DNA from: Streptomyces sp. AC555_RSS877
Lineage (GTDB): Bacteria; Actinomycetota; Actinomycetes; Streptomycetales; Streptomycetaceae
Assembly: GCF_019049245.1 (NCBI RefSeq)
Contig: NZ_JAGMUK010000022.1
Location: forward strand, 1 to 57,644
Length of the DNA: 57,644 nucleotides
Direction: 5' to 3'
Shown here: piece after piece, positions 17,021 to 25,150 of the stretch
How the letters are laid out: every line of letters starts with the position of its first letter
Position numbering within the stretch: position 1 is the stretch's first letter
The notes under the pieces: generated by a model
Database searches by the model: none
Seen by the model: only the letters and a program-made list of their open reading frames with translations
What the model was told of the DNA's origin: nothing
Position numbers and translations under genes: made by a program

Positions 17021-17941
17021 ATGTTGCGTGTCATCGGTCTCCAGCACTACGGACTCCAGGTGCCGTCACTGGATACGGGGGCGAGCTTCTACAGCGCGTT
17101 CGGGCTGGAGGCGGCGGAGCGTGGCAACGCGGTCGTGATCCGTTGCGACGGCCGGGAGCAGGACCAGACATTGCTGATGGAGGGGCCGGTCAAGCGGCTT
17201 CACCATGTGGCGTTCGCGGTGGAGCCGGACTCGTTGCCCGAGTGGCAGCGGCACCTGGAAGGCCTGGGCCTGAAGCTGCTGGAAGCGCCGGCCGAGGTTC
17301 CCGGCGGGCTGTGGTTCCGCGATCACGAGGGGAACCTCATCAACCTGCGTGACGAACGGATCGCCCCTTGGCGCGCGTTCGGGACCACGGACGCGAACGA
17401 CGCCAACATCGGCGACCGGGTCCGCCGGATCGACCAGGCCCGCTGGCGGAACGCGACCGACGAGACCAGCCCTCAGCGTCTCGGCCACATGCTGATCTTC
17501 AGCTCCGACGTCAGCGCCTCCGAGGCCTTCTACACCCGCACGCTCGGGCTGCGCCTGTCGGACCGCATCGTCGGCGGACCCGTCTTCCTGAACTCGGGGC
17601 CCGGCGACCACCACGTCTTCGGCTTCGTCCCGGGCGAGCACCCCGGACTGCACCACTCCAGCTGGATGGTGTCCGACATCGACCAGATCGCCAGGGGCGC
17701 GCGGAACATGGCCGCCGAGGGCTTCACGAAGGGCTGGGGCCTGGGCCGTCACACCCTCGGCTCGAACCTCTTCCACTACATCCAGGACCCTTGGGGCAGC
17801 TGGATCGAGTACTCCAGCGACATGGACTGCATCACCGAGAACTGGCAGCCGACCGACTGGGAAGACCTCCCGGCCGCCGTCTGGAGCCCCGGGGAGCCGC
17901 CGGCCGACTTCATCACCAACCAGGAAGCGAAGCCCGCCTGA
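17021..17941 (+). CDS. two-domain VOC extradiol dioxygenase (catechol 2,3-dioxygenase-like)
   Basis: The protein has 306 residues in two vicinal-oxygen-chelate modules. The C-terminal module keeps the Fe(II) ligands of type I extradiol enzymes: His in RLGHMLIFSSD, His in GLHHSSWMVSDIDQIA and Glu in WGSWIEYSSDMD. The N-terminal module (IGLQHYGLQVPSLDTGASFY) is non-catalytic. Such enzymes cleave catechol-type rings next to the diol. ATG at 17021 is used because AGGAG ends five bases earlier; a GTG at 17015 is in frame but lies within that site. It is divergent from the FAH/MDR pair and probably supplies the FAH substrate. The ring substrate is unknown. Confidence 0.86.
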   Translation: MLRVIGLQHYGLQVPSLDTGASFYSAFGLEAAERGNAVVIRCDGREQDQTLLMEGPVKRLHHVAFAVEPDSLPEWQRHLEGLGLKLLEAPAEVPGGLWFRDHEGNLINLRDERIAPWRAFGTTDANDANIGDRVRRIDQARWRNATDETSPQRLGHMLIFSSDVSASEAFYTRTLGLRLSDRIVGGPVFLNSGPGDHHVFGFVPGEHPGLHHSSWMVSDIDQIARGARNMAAEGFTKGWGLGRHTLGSNLFHYIQDPWGSWIEYSSDMDCITENWQPTDWEDLPAAVWSPGEPPADFITNQEAKPA

Positions 17942-18016
17942 CCGTCGTCACACGGCCGCCGGACCGCCCCGAACCAGCGGCCTGAACGTCCTGCCTTCCG
18001 ACGCAAAGGAACCACC

Positions 18017-18049
18017 ATGCAAGGGAGTTCGTCATGCTTCCCGCGCTGA
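18017..18049 (+). other. possible 10-codon leader peptide overlapping the next start
   Basis: ATG at 18017 with AAAGGA upstream opens a tiny frame, MQGSSSCFPR, ending in TGA at 18047-18049. It overlaps the ATG at 18034 of the binding protein in another frame. It may be a translational coupler or chance. The only support is its good ribosome site. Confidence 0.25.
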
Positions 18050-18930
18050 GCGCACTGCGGCCGCCGGGCGAGCCCACCCGCAGACTGACTGTGGGGGTCT
18101 TCCCCGGCTCCGGCCTCGTGCATCTCCACCACGCCATCCAGTCCGGGTACTTTCAGCACGCCGGGCTCGAGGTGAACCTCGTGCAGGTCGCTTCCTCCGA
18201 CCAGCAGATGGCCGGCTGGAACGATGACGACTACGACATCATGCACACCTCGCCCGACCACCTGCTCCGCGCGCTGCTGAAACGGGATCCCGTGGCCGTG
18301 CGGGCCGAGGGCATGGGTGAACTGGCTGTTCACCGCCGTCCCGGAAACCCGCTCCCCACAGACCGGTGGGCGGTCGACAACGCGCGCAGCGCCTTCGCGT
18401 TCGTGCTGCGCGCCGTACTCGCCGACGTCGCCGGCTCACCGGTGACCGACGATCAGCTCGTCCCGGTGGGGGGCACCTTGCAGAGATTCCGGGCCCTGCC
18501 GACGAACGCCGTGGACGGGACCACACTCCACCCGCCGTTCGACGTCCTCGCCGCCGAGCAGGGCTTCCCGCGCGTAGGCGGCCACCTCCAGGTCGCACCC
18601 GACCTCATCACCAACGTGGTGGTCACCCCGCGTGAGACCGCCACCGCGTGGCACACCCGCGCCTACGCCGAGGTCTGCCGCATGAGCACCGAGGAACTGC
18701 TGTCCTCCGGCGCACCGGGCATCGAGGCGGCTCTGCTGCGGCACGGCCTGCCCGAGGCCGCCGTCCGGGCCGCTGCCCCCGGCCTCCTCGGCTCCGCCGG
18801 CCTGTCGACCTCCCCCGAGGTGACGCTGCGCGGCATCGAGGCGGTGGCCGGCCTGCGCCGCCGCTTCGATCCCCACTGGCAGCCCGCCTGCCCGCTCACG
18901 TCCCTGATCGGTCCCGGCCAGGGAAACTGA
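18034..18930 (+). CDS. cytosolic NMT1/THI5-like (SsuA-type) substrate-binding protein
   Basis: The protein has 298 residues with the fold signature of NMT1/THI5 and SsuA binding proteins: TRRLTVGVFPGSGLVHLHHA, IQSGYFQHAGLEVNLVQVAS, then DYDIMHTSPDHLLRALLKRD. It has no signal peptide, lipobox or twin-arginine motif, and no ABC permease or ATPase is nearby, so it is unlikely to be a classical transport receptor. Other members of the fold are enzymes (THI5, 4,5-dihydroxyphthalate decarboxylase-like) or ligand sensors. It follows the extradiol dioxygenase by about 90 bp with GGGAG before its ATG. A cytosolic decarboxylase-like or ligand-binding role in the same pathway is possible but not shown. 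Confidence 0.7.
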   Translation: MLPALSALRPPGEPTRRLTVGVFPGSGLVHLHHAIQSGYFQHAGLEVNLVQVASSDQQMAGWNDDDYDIMHTSPDHLLRALLKRDPVAVRAEGMGELAVHRRPGNPLPTDRWAVDNARSAFAFVLRAVLADVAGSPVTDDQLVPVGGTLQRFRALPTNAVDGTTLHPPFDVLAAEQGFPRVGGHLQVAPDLITNVVVTPRETATAWHTRAYAEVCRMSTEELLSSGAPGIEAALLRHGLPEAAVRAAAPGLLGSAGLSTSPEVTLRGIEAVAGLRRRFDPHWQPACPLTSLIGPGQGN

Positions 18931-18983
18931 GACAAGCCACCGCAATGGCGGAGACTCCGCCGACGGCTGACGGAAAGACACCG

Positions 18984-19090
18984 CCGGCCCCGGGTTGCCC
19001 CCGTTGCCCGGGCCGGTGGTCACCATGCTGATGCCCGAGTCGCCACCACGCGCGGCTCGGGCATCAGAGGCTGCCGCACGCGGCAGCCTC
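18984..19090. terminator. three consecutive strong hairpins between convergent operons
   Basis: Hairpin 1 pairs CCGGCCCCGGG (18984-18994) with CCCGGGCCGG (19007-19016), with one bulged C. Hairpin 2 pairs CTGATGCCCGAG (19028-19039) perfectly with CTCGGGCATCAG (19056-19067). Hairpin 3 pairs GAGGCTGCCG (19067-19076) perfectly with CGGCAGCCTC (19081-19090) around a CACG tetraloop. They lie past the end of the binding-protein gene and before the end of the convergent HAD gene. A bidirectional terminator cluster is the simplest reading. Confidence 0.7.
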
Positions 19091-19455
19091 GCAGGCGCCG
19101 CACCGTCCCCGCCTCCCCCTGGCAGTGGGCGGAGTTCTGTCCGGGCGACCTGGGTTTTCCAGGCTCCCGGGACGGCCCGGGGCAGGTGCGGCGAGTCCGG
19201 TAGACCCACTGGGCGAACTCATCGGCACCCGCCTCGGCACGGAGCCCCGTATCCCTCCGACAGCGCCGGGTCGTTCCGGGTCACCCTCGTGCATGATGCC
19301 GTTGGCGCGCGCCGCGGGTTCGCTCGCACCAAGGGCCACAAGTCCGCCCACCGCTCGGCGATCCGCCGCGACGAGGAGATACGCCATGCCTTCTTCATCG
19401 ACGGCGTCAAACGATCCGTCGGGGCGGTTTCCCACACGCGCGTAGACCACCACGG
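19091..19455. other. stretch between hairpins and HAD gene, possible remnant
   Basis: On the minus strand one frame reads FDAVDEEGMAYLLVAADRRA followed by VGGLVALGASEPAARANGIM, with protein-like composition. A second frame with higher third-position GC runs through the same bases, and neither has a good start or known relatives. No function is assigned. Confidence 0.3.
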
Positions 19456-20193
19456 TCAGACCACGAGCCGCTGCACATCCGTCAGGCCGCGCTCTCCCGT
19501 GCGGTGTTCCGCCGGCAGGATGTAGGTGCGCAGACCGCAGGCGGCCGCGCCGCCGTCGCGGACCGGGTTGTCGCCGACCATGAGGGTGGCCCGGGGGTCC
19601 GCGCCGAGGTCGGCGCAGGCTTTGAGGAACAGCTGCGGGTCGGGCTTTTCGCGGCCCTGTTCGTAGGAGATGACGCAGGTGTCGATCAACGCGTCCAGCC
19701 CGTGATGGGCGAGGTGGATGCGCAGGTCCCAGGCGAAGTCGCTGACGATGCCGACGCGCAGTCCGCGCCGGCGCAGGGCGCGCAGGACCGGTTCGGTGTC
19801 GGGATAGGGAACCCAGGCGTGAGGAGCGGTGAGTTCCCGGTAGGCCATCTCCTCCGCGCCGCGCAGAAAGTCCACCTGCCCCCACCATCCCCACATGGCG
19901 CGGCGGTGCTGTGCGGAAGAGAGATCACGGCCTTCCTGGAGGGCTACGACGGAGGGCAGCCGGAAGGCGGCGCGCAACTGGTCGGAGATCCCGGCCACTG
20001 CGCCGGGCTCGTCCAGCACGGCCAGGCGGCCGGCCGCGGAGCCGACCCGGCGCAGCCACGTCTCCAGGTCGATCATCTGGAAGATGGTGTTGCTGAAGTC
20101 GAACAGGACGGCCTGGACCGGGGGCACCGGCGCGGCCATCTCGGCGTCGCTGGGGCGGTAGGCGCTCGGTGTTTCGAACAGGGTCTGGATCAC
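19456..20193 (-). CDS. HAD-family hydrolase
   Basis: The protein has 245 residues with four HAD motifs: I, VQAVLFDFSNTIFQM (nucleophile Asp, but Ser at the position that is Asp in most phosphatases); II, LRVGIVSDFAW; III, the Lys in EQGREKPDPQLF; IV, TLMVGDNPVRDGG. A helical cap lies between motifs I and II. The DFSNT form of motif I occurs in a HAD subgroup and may indicate altered chemistry. The GTG at 20193 makes a GTGA overlap with the DeoR gene and is preferred; ATG at 20139 would remove 18 residues. It is the last gene of the polyol operon, and dephosphorylation of a sugar or polyol phosphate is a reasonable guess. Confidence 0.8.
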   Translation of the reverse strand: MIQTLFETPSAYRPSDAEMAAPVPPVQAVLFDFSNTIFQMIDLETWLRRVGSAAGRLAVLDEPGAVAGISDQLRAAFRLPSVVALQEGRDLSSAQHRRAMWGWWGQVDFLRGAEEMAYRELTAPHAWVPYPDTEPVLRALRRRGLRVGIVSDFAWDLRIHLAHHGLDALIDTCVISYEQGREKPDPQLFLKACADLGADPRATLMVGDNPVRDGGAAACGLRTYILPAEHRTGERGLTDVQRLVV

Positions 20194-20999
20194 AGGGAAG
20201 ACTCTTCGGGTTCGACCGTCTCGACGGGGACTTCGAGGTCGCGTATGGCCGCGAGTTCCGTGTCGGGGGTGCCGGTATCGGTAATGACGGTGTGGTAGTC
20301 GGCCACAGTGCCGTACGCGTACGTGGCGGTCTTGCCGAACTTCGAGTAGTCCACCAGGAGCAGCGCCTGTTCGGCGGAGGCGAGCATGGCCAGCTTCACC
20401 TCGACATAGTCGTTCAGGGGGTGGAAGAGGCGTCCTTCCAGGACGGCGGTGGCGGACATCAGGGCGAGATCGGCCCGGATTTGAGACAGGGCGCGGGTGA
20501 CGGTCGGGCCGGTGCAGGAGTTGAAGTCGCCGCGGTAGTGGCCGCCCAGCAGGGTGACGTTCACCCCGGGAGCGGCGGACCCGAGGCGCTGCGCGAGGCC
20601 GACCGAGTTGGTGACGACGTGCAGCTGATCCACCTCGGCCAGCGCCGGGACCAGGGGGAACAAGGTGGTCGAGTCCTCCATGAGCACCGTGCTGCCCGGT
20701 CTGATCCGGCCGGCGACAGCCGCGCACAGCGCGTTCTTGGCCGCGAGGGCGCTGTTCTCACGGAAGCGGGTGGCCGTCTCCATGGTGAGGGCGGGGAACG
20801 CCACAGCCCGCCCGCGCTCCTTGCGCAGCAGATGCCGCCCGGTGAGGTCGTCCAGGTCCCGGTGCATCGTCATCAGGCTGACGTCGAAGTGCCGGGCCAG
20901 GTCGTCGATGCGGGTCTCGCCATGATCGGCGACGTACCGCAGCACGGCCTGGCGCCGCTCCTCGACGGCCGCCTGGGACAGTCGCGTACGGGCGGTCAC
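20190..20999 (-). CDS. DeoR-family sugar-responsive repressor
   Basis: The protein has 269 residues. It has an N-terminal DeoR helix-turn-helix (RRQAVLRYVADHGETRIDDL, then LARHFDVSLMTMHRDLDDL) and a C-terminal sugar-phosphate sensor domain of the ribose isomerase-like fold (STVLMEDSTTLFPLVPAL, LHVVTNSVGLAQRLG, LLGGHYRGDFNSCTGPTV). GTG at 20999 is chosen because AAGGAGGGG lies just upstream; the frame continues upstream without similarity. DeoR proteins typically repress sugar or polyol catabolic operons until a phosphorylated intermediate binds. It lies downstream of two polyol dehydrogenase genes and overlaps the HAD gene, so it probably controls the ABC-transporter operon and the two kinase genes. 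Confidence 0.87.
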   Translation of the reverse strand: MTARTRLSQAAVEERRQAVLRYVADHGETRIDDLARHFDVSLMTMHRDLDDLTGRHLLRKERGRAVAFPALTMETATRFRENSALAAKNALCAAVAGRIRPGSTVLMEDSTTLFPLVPALAEVDQLHVVTNSVGLAQRLGSAAPGVNVTLLGGHYRGDFNSCTGPTVTRALSQIRADLALMSATAVLEGRLFHPLNDYVEVKLAMLASAEQALLLVDYSKFGKTATYAYGTVADYHTVITDTGTPDTELAAIRDLEVPVETVEPEESSL

Positions 21000-21163
21000 G
21001 GCGCCCCTCCTTCCCGCTCGCTCCGGTCTCGCAGTTTCCCACACGGGCCGGTGCGGGTCGGGGTCCGTCCGGCTCGCGGGCCACGGGCCGCTCGTGCGGC
21101 GGCGGCCGCGTACGACGTGCGTGTCCGCGTCCACGTCTGCGTCCCTGCCCGCGTAGCCGTGGG

Positions 21164-22198
21164 CTACGGTCCGTCCACCGTGACCAGCACCTTGACCTGC
21201 TCGGGGTCGACTGATGCGGCGAACGCCTTGGCGGCGTCCTCCAGCGGGTAGGTGGCCGTGACGATCTCGGCGGTGTCGATGGCGCCGGAAGTGATCAGGG
21301 ACATGGCGGTGCGGTAGTCGTCGCCGGTGTACATCAGGGTGCCCTCGACGCGGATCTCCCGGTCCTGGATCAGGTCGAGGCGGACCGGGGTGGTGCCGGC
21401 GGCTCCGACGCCGACGACGATGATCGTGCCGCCCTTGGTGACCAAGTCGGTGGCCTGGGCGATGGACTGTTCGCGCGCCACGCAGTCGAAGACGACGTCG
21501 GCCGGTCCGCCGAGGGCCGCGTAGGCCTGGTCGGCGAGTTCGGTGGCGTCGGCGGGCAGGGCCGTGTCGGCGCCGAGGCGCAGGGCGCGGTCCCGCTTGC
21601 CCGGCAACAGGTCGGTGACCGCGATCTTCGCGGCGCCCGCGTGCCGGGCGGCGGCGAGGACGAGCAGACCGATGGGCCCGGCGCCGAGCACGACGACCGT
21701 GCGTCCGGTGAGGTCACCGGCCTTCGCCACGGCGTGCACCGGGGTGGCCAGGGGCTCGACCAGGGCGGCCTCGATGTCCGTCATACCGTCGGGGACGCGG
21801 TGGACACGGTCGGCCGGGATGGTGAACAGATCGGCCATGGCGCCGGGCGTCTGGCAGCCGAAGACCTTCAGTTCCTGGCAGATGTTGTAGCGGCCGGAGC
21901 GGCACTGGGGGCACCGGCCGCAGTACAGGTTGGGCTCGATGATCACCCGGTCTCCGGGCGCGAAGTCCTCGGCTCCCTTTCCTGCCGCGGCGACGATGCC
22001 CACCGCCTCGTGTCCGGGACGGTAGGGCAGGTCGACGAAGGGGTGGTGGCCGGCCGCGGCATGGGTGTCGGAGCCGCATACGCCGACGACCGTGGTGCGT
22101 ATGAGGAGTTCGTCGTCCCCGGGGACGGGGACTGGCACTTCCTCGAGGGTGATGTCGTCGAGGGATCGGACGAGAACGCGGCGGATCTGCTCGGTCAT
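21164..22198 (-). CDS. zinc-dependent polyol/sorbitol dehydrogenase-like MDR enzyme
   Basis: The protein has 344 residues. The catalytic zinc site includes Cys in TTVVGVCGSDTHAAAG and the GHE pair in YRPGHEAVGIVAAAG. The structural zinc loop is LYCGRCPQCRSGRYNIC. The Rossmann segment is TVVVLGAGPIGLLVLAAARH. The best fit is the sorbitol/threonine/2,3-butanediol dehydrogenase branch, which oxidises a secondary alcohol with NAD(P)+. ATG at 22198 gives a normal length; the ribosome site is weak. It is separated by 25 bp from a second, distinct MDR gene, so the locus may oxidise two stereochemically different polyols or two positions of one substrate. Confidence 0.85.
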   Translation of the reverse strand: MTEQIRRVLVRSLDDITLEEVPVPVPGDDELLIRTTVVGVCGSDTHAAAGHHPFVDLPYRPGHEAVGIVAAAGKGAEDFAPGDRVIIEPNLYCGRCPQCRSGRYNICQELKVFGCQTPGAMADLFTIPADRVHRVPDGMTDIEAALVEPLATPVHAVAKAGDLTGRTVVVLGAGPIGLLVLAAARHAGAAKIAVTDLLPGKRDRALRLGADTALPADATELADQAYAALGGPADVVFDCVAREQSIAQATDLVTKGGTIIVVGVGAAGTTPVRLDLIQDREIRVEGTLMYTGDDYRTAMSLITSGAIDTAEIVTATYPLEDAAKAFAASVDPEQVKVLVTVDGP

Positions 22199-22223
22199 GG
22201 GGGGTTCCGTTCGGTTCGGGCGT

Positions 22224-23231
22224 TCACGCGGTGGCGAGGCCGGGCTGGATCTGGATCTTGCGGCCGATGCCTGCCTGGAAGCGGGTGACTGCGTCCGGGA
22301 ACGCCGCCAACGGGAGGCGGTCACTGATGAAGACGCGCGGGTCGATGACACCGGTGGCGAAGAGGTCCACCGCGCGTTCGAAGCTGTGCAGGACCGCCAT
22401 GGAGCCGGTGATCGTGATCTCCTGGTTGTAGATCCTGTACGGCTCGATGGTGGCCCGGGTGGCGTAGTCGGCGACCCCGAACTGCAGGTACGTGCCGCCT
22501 TTGCCCACCCGGCCGAGGGCGTCCTGAATGGCTTTCGCGTTGCCGGTGGCGTCGACGACCAGATCCCATCCGTAGGGCGGCCGGTCGAGCTCGTCGGCGG
22601 ACGCGGCACCGGCGGTGCAGCCCAACTGCCATGCCGTGGCCAGGCGTTCGGCGTTGATGTCGACGACGTCGACGCTCGCGGCGCCGGTGGCCTTGGCGAG
22701 CTGGAGCATCATCAGGCCCATGGTTCCGGCTCCGTAGACGAGCACGCGGGAGGCGAGGCGGCTGCGCAGGACGTCGTAGCCGCGCACCGCGCAGGACAGC
22801 GGCTCGATCAGGGCCGCGTCCTGGGCGGCCACGTGGTCGGGCAGTCGTACGCAGTTGGCGACGGGCGCCACGGCGTACTCGGCGGCGGCGCCCGGGTGGG
22901 TGACGCCGATGGCGGCCCAGCGTTCGCAGAGGTTGTTGTGGCCGAGGCGGCAGTAGTGGCACTGGAAGCAGTACAGCGACGGGTCCACGGCGACCTGGTC
23001 GCCGAGCGCGAGTTCGGTGACCTCGCTGCCGCGGGCCACGATCTCCCCGGCGAACTCGTGGCCGGGGATGATGGGCAGCTTCGGGGCGAACTCCCCCTGG
23101 AGGATGTGCAGATCCGTGCCGCACAGTCCGGTGGCCGCGACCTCGACGACGACCTCGCGCGAGCCGGGAGCGGGGTCCTCGACCGTGGCGATCTCGATAC
23201 TGCCGGGCTGGGTGATGACGGCCGCCCTCAC
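22224..23231 (-). CDS. zinc-dependent MDR dehydrogenase (polyol dehydrogenase-like)
   Basis: The protein has 335 residues. The catalytic zinc site includes Cys in VAATGLCGTDLHILQG and PGHEFAGEIVARGSEV; the structural zinc loop is LYCFQCHYCRLGHNNLC; the NAD domain includes VLVYGAGTMGLMMLQLAKAT. The GTG start at 23231 overlaps the stop of the MalG-like permease gene (GTGA), making it part of the transporter operon. It resembles arabitol/xylitol and threonine-type dehydrogenases. Transport and oxidation genes being translated together supports a role in the first catabolic step of the imported polyol. Confidence 0.85.
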   Translation of the reverse strand: MRAAVITQPGSIEIATVEDPAPGSREVVVEVAATGLCGTDLHILQGEFAPKLPIIPGHEFAGEIVARGSEVTELALGDQVAVDPSLYCFQCHYCRLGHNNLCERWAAIGVTHPGAAAEYAVAPVANCVRLPDHVAAQDAALIEPLSCAVRGYDVLRSRLASRVLVYGAGTMGLMMLQLAKATGAASVDVVDINAERLATAWQLGCTAGAASADELDRPPYGWDLVVDATGNAKAIQDALGRVGKGGTYLQFGVADYATRATIEPYRIYNQEITITGSMAVLHSFERAVDLFATGVIDPRVFISDRLPLAAFPDAVTRFQAGIGRKIQIQPGLATA

Positions 23232-24112
23232 TTCACCGCTCCCAGGGACAGGCCGCGGACCAGCTTGTCCTGGGCGGCGAAACCGGCGATGAGGACGGGC
23301 AGTGAGACCAGGGTGGCCGCCGCGCACAGCCGGGCCAGGAACAGGCCCTCGTTGGTGATGAAGCCGACCAGGAACACCGGCGCGGTGGACGCCTGCGTGG
23401 CGGTGAGGTTCACGGCGAACATGAACTCGTTCCAGCTGAAGATGAAGCAGATCAGCGAGGTGGCGGCGAGTCCGGGCATGGCGACCGGTGCGACGACCCG
23501 CCACAGCACGGTGAGCAGGCCCGCGCCGTCGACCTCGGCCGCCTCCAGGATCTCCTTGGGGACCTCGGCGAGGAAGGAGCGCATCATCCATACCGCGATC
23601 GGCAGGTTCATGGCGGTGTAGAGGATGACCAGCGTCCACACGTTGTCCAGCATCCCGGCGTCCTTGACGATCAGGTACACCGGCAGCAGGGCCGCGATGG
23701 CGGGGAGGAACTTGGTGGACAGGAAGAAGAACATCACGTCGGTCCACTTCTCGACCGGCTTGATGGACAGCGCGTAGGCCGCCGGCACCGCCAGGGCGAG
23801 GACCAGGATCGTGGAAAGGATGCTGGCCATGGCCGAGTTGAGGAGGAAGGGGGTGATGTCCCGGCTGAACAGGAGTTTGTACTGGTCGAAGGTGACGGCG
23901 GCGAAGGGGGTGGGCGGATTGGTGGCCGCGTCGGCCTCCTGGTGGAAGGAGGTGAGGACCATCCAGGCCACCGGCGCGAAGAACGCCAGGGTGGCGAGCC
24001 AGGCGACGAAGGTCCACAGGGGGGAAAGCCGGGGCTCACCGCCCTGGTCCTGCTTGCGGCGGAAGAGCTTTGTGAGCCTCGCCCCGGGCGCGGCGACTGC
24101 TGCATGGGTCAT
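23228..24112 (-). CDS. sugar/polyol ABC transporter permease (MalG type)
   Basis: The protein has 294 residues and six predicted membrane helices. The EAA loop contacting the ATPase is visible as VPKEILEAAEVDGAGLLTVL (EAAxxDG). It resembles CUT1-family MalG/SmoG permeases. It overlaps the upstream permease by ATGA and the downstream dehydrogenase by GTGA. No ATPase gene is in the operon; in Streptomyces a shared MsiK-type ATPase encoded elsewhere usually powers such importers. Confidence 0.9.
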   Translation of the reverse strand: MTHAAVAAPGARLTKLFRRKQDQGGEPRLSPLWTFVAWLATLAFFAPVAWMVLTSFHQEADAATNPPTPFAAVTFDQYKLLFSRDITPFLLNSAMASILSTILVLALAVPAAYALSIKPVEKWTDVMFFFLSTKFLPAIAALLPVYLIVKDAGMLDNVWTLVILYTAMNLPIAVWMMRSFLAEVPKEILEAAEVDGAGLLTVLWRVVAPVAMPGLAATSLICFIFSWNEFMFAVNLTATQASTAPVFLVGFITNEGLFLARLCAAATLVSLPVLIAGFAAQDKLVRGLSLGAVK

Positions 24113-25071
24113 CGGGATGTCTCCTCGCGGAACAGCGACGCGATGGTGCGCAGCGCGAAGGTCGCGATGACGAACGCGCCGAGGACGACGACGACACCGG
24201 CGGCGGCTGCCTCGCCGTACTCGTACTTGCGGAACATGGTCAGGTAGATCTCGTAGGGCAGGTTGGTGGTCTGGGAGCCGGGGCCGCCCTGGGTGATGGT
24301 GAAGACCGCGTCGAAGGTCTGCACGACGTAGATCGTGCCGAGCAGGACGCCCAGTTCGATGTACTGGCGCAGGTGCGGCAGCGTGATGTGGCGGAAGGTC
24401 TGGAGCGCGGAGGCGCCGTCCATGCGGGCCGCCTCGAGGACGTCACCGGGCTGTGCCTGCAGGCCGGCCAGGAGGATCAGCATCATGAACGGGGTCCACT
24501 GCCAGACCAGCGAGATCACGACGGCGGGCATCGGGTAGGAGGAGATCCAGTCGACCGTGGGGCCGTTGTCCGCGCCGAAGAACCTGTATACGGCGTTGAG
24601 GGTGCCGTTGAGCAGGCCGTAGTCGGGGTTGTAGATGGCGTGCTTCCACAGGAGCGCCGCCGCGACCGGCATGACCAGGAACGGGGCGATGAGCAGGGTG
24701 CGGGCCAGCCCGCGGCCGGCGAACCGGCGGTCGAGGAGCATCGCCAGACCGAGTCCGAGGATCACGCTGATGACCACCACCGACGCGGTGAGCACGACGG
24801 TGTTGAGCACGGCTGTGCGCAGCCGCTCGTCGGTGAAGACGAACGAGAAGTTGGACAGACCGACGAAGTGCCTCTCGCCCGGCTTGAGGATGTTCCACTG
24901 GAAGGTGGAGATGATCAACGTGGCCACGAAGGGCAGCTGCGTGACGACGATGGTGAAGATCAGCGCGGGCAGCAGCGGGATGCGACGCTTCCACTTGGCC
25001 GCCGCGCCCGAGGACTTCCGGCTACGGACGGGTGGGGGTGCTGTCTTGGGGGGTGCGGTGAGCGTGGTCAT
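24109..25071 (-). CDS. sugar/polyol ABC transporter permease (MalF type)
   Basis: The protein has 320 residues with six membrane helices, starting after a basic cytoplasmic segment. The EAA loop is QPGDVLEAARMDGASALQTF. The C-terminal QTFDAVFTITQGGPG is characteristic of CUT1 MalF/SmoF permeases. ATG at 25071 has GAGGA upstream. It forms a heterodimer with the MalG-type permease it overlaps and receives substrate from the lipoprotein encoded just upstream. Confidence 0.9.
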   Translation of the reverse strand: MTTLTAPPKTAPPPVRSRKSSGAAAKWKRRIPLLPALIFTIVVTQLPFVATLIISTFQWNILKPGERHFVGLSNFSFVFTDERLRTAVLNTVVLTASVVVISVILGLGLAMLLDRRFAGRGLARTLLIAPFLVMPVAAALLWKHAIYNPDYGLLNGTLNAVYRFFGADNGPTVDWISSYPMPAVVISLVWQWTPFMMLILLAGLQAQPGDVLEAARMDGASALQTFRHITLPHLRQYIELGVLLGTIYVVQTFDAVFTITQGGPGSQTTNLPYEIYLTMFRKYEYGEAAAAGVVVVLGAFVIATFALRTIASLFREETSR

Positions 25072-25150
25072 GAATCGTTCCTCTGCCGGTGAAGGCCGGG
25101 GTCGCGGGGAGCGGCGCCCGGCCGGCACGAGGCCGGCCGGGCGCTGAAGG

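Noticed and set aside
19064..19455. Minus-strand frame with YLLVAADRRAVGGLVALGAS
   Set aside because: It could be a gene remnant, but a second frame has a stronger codon bias and no start or relative was found.
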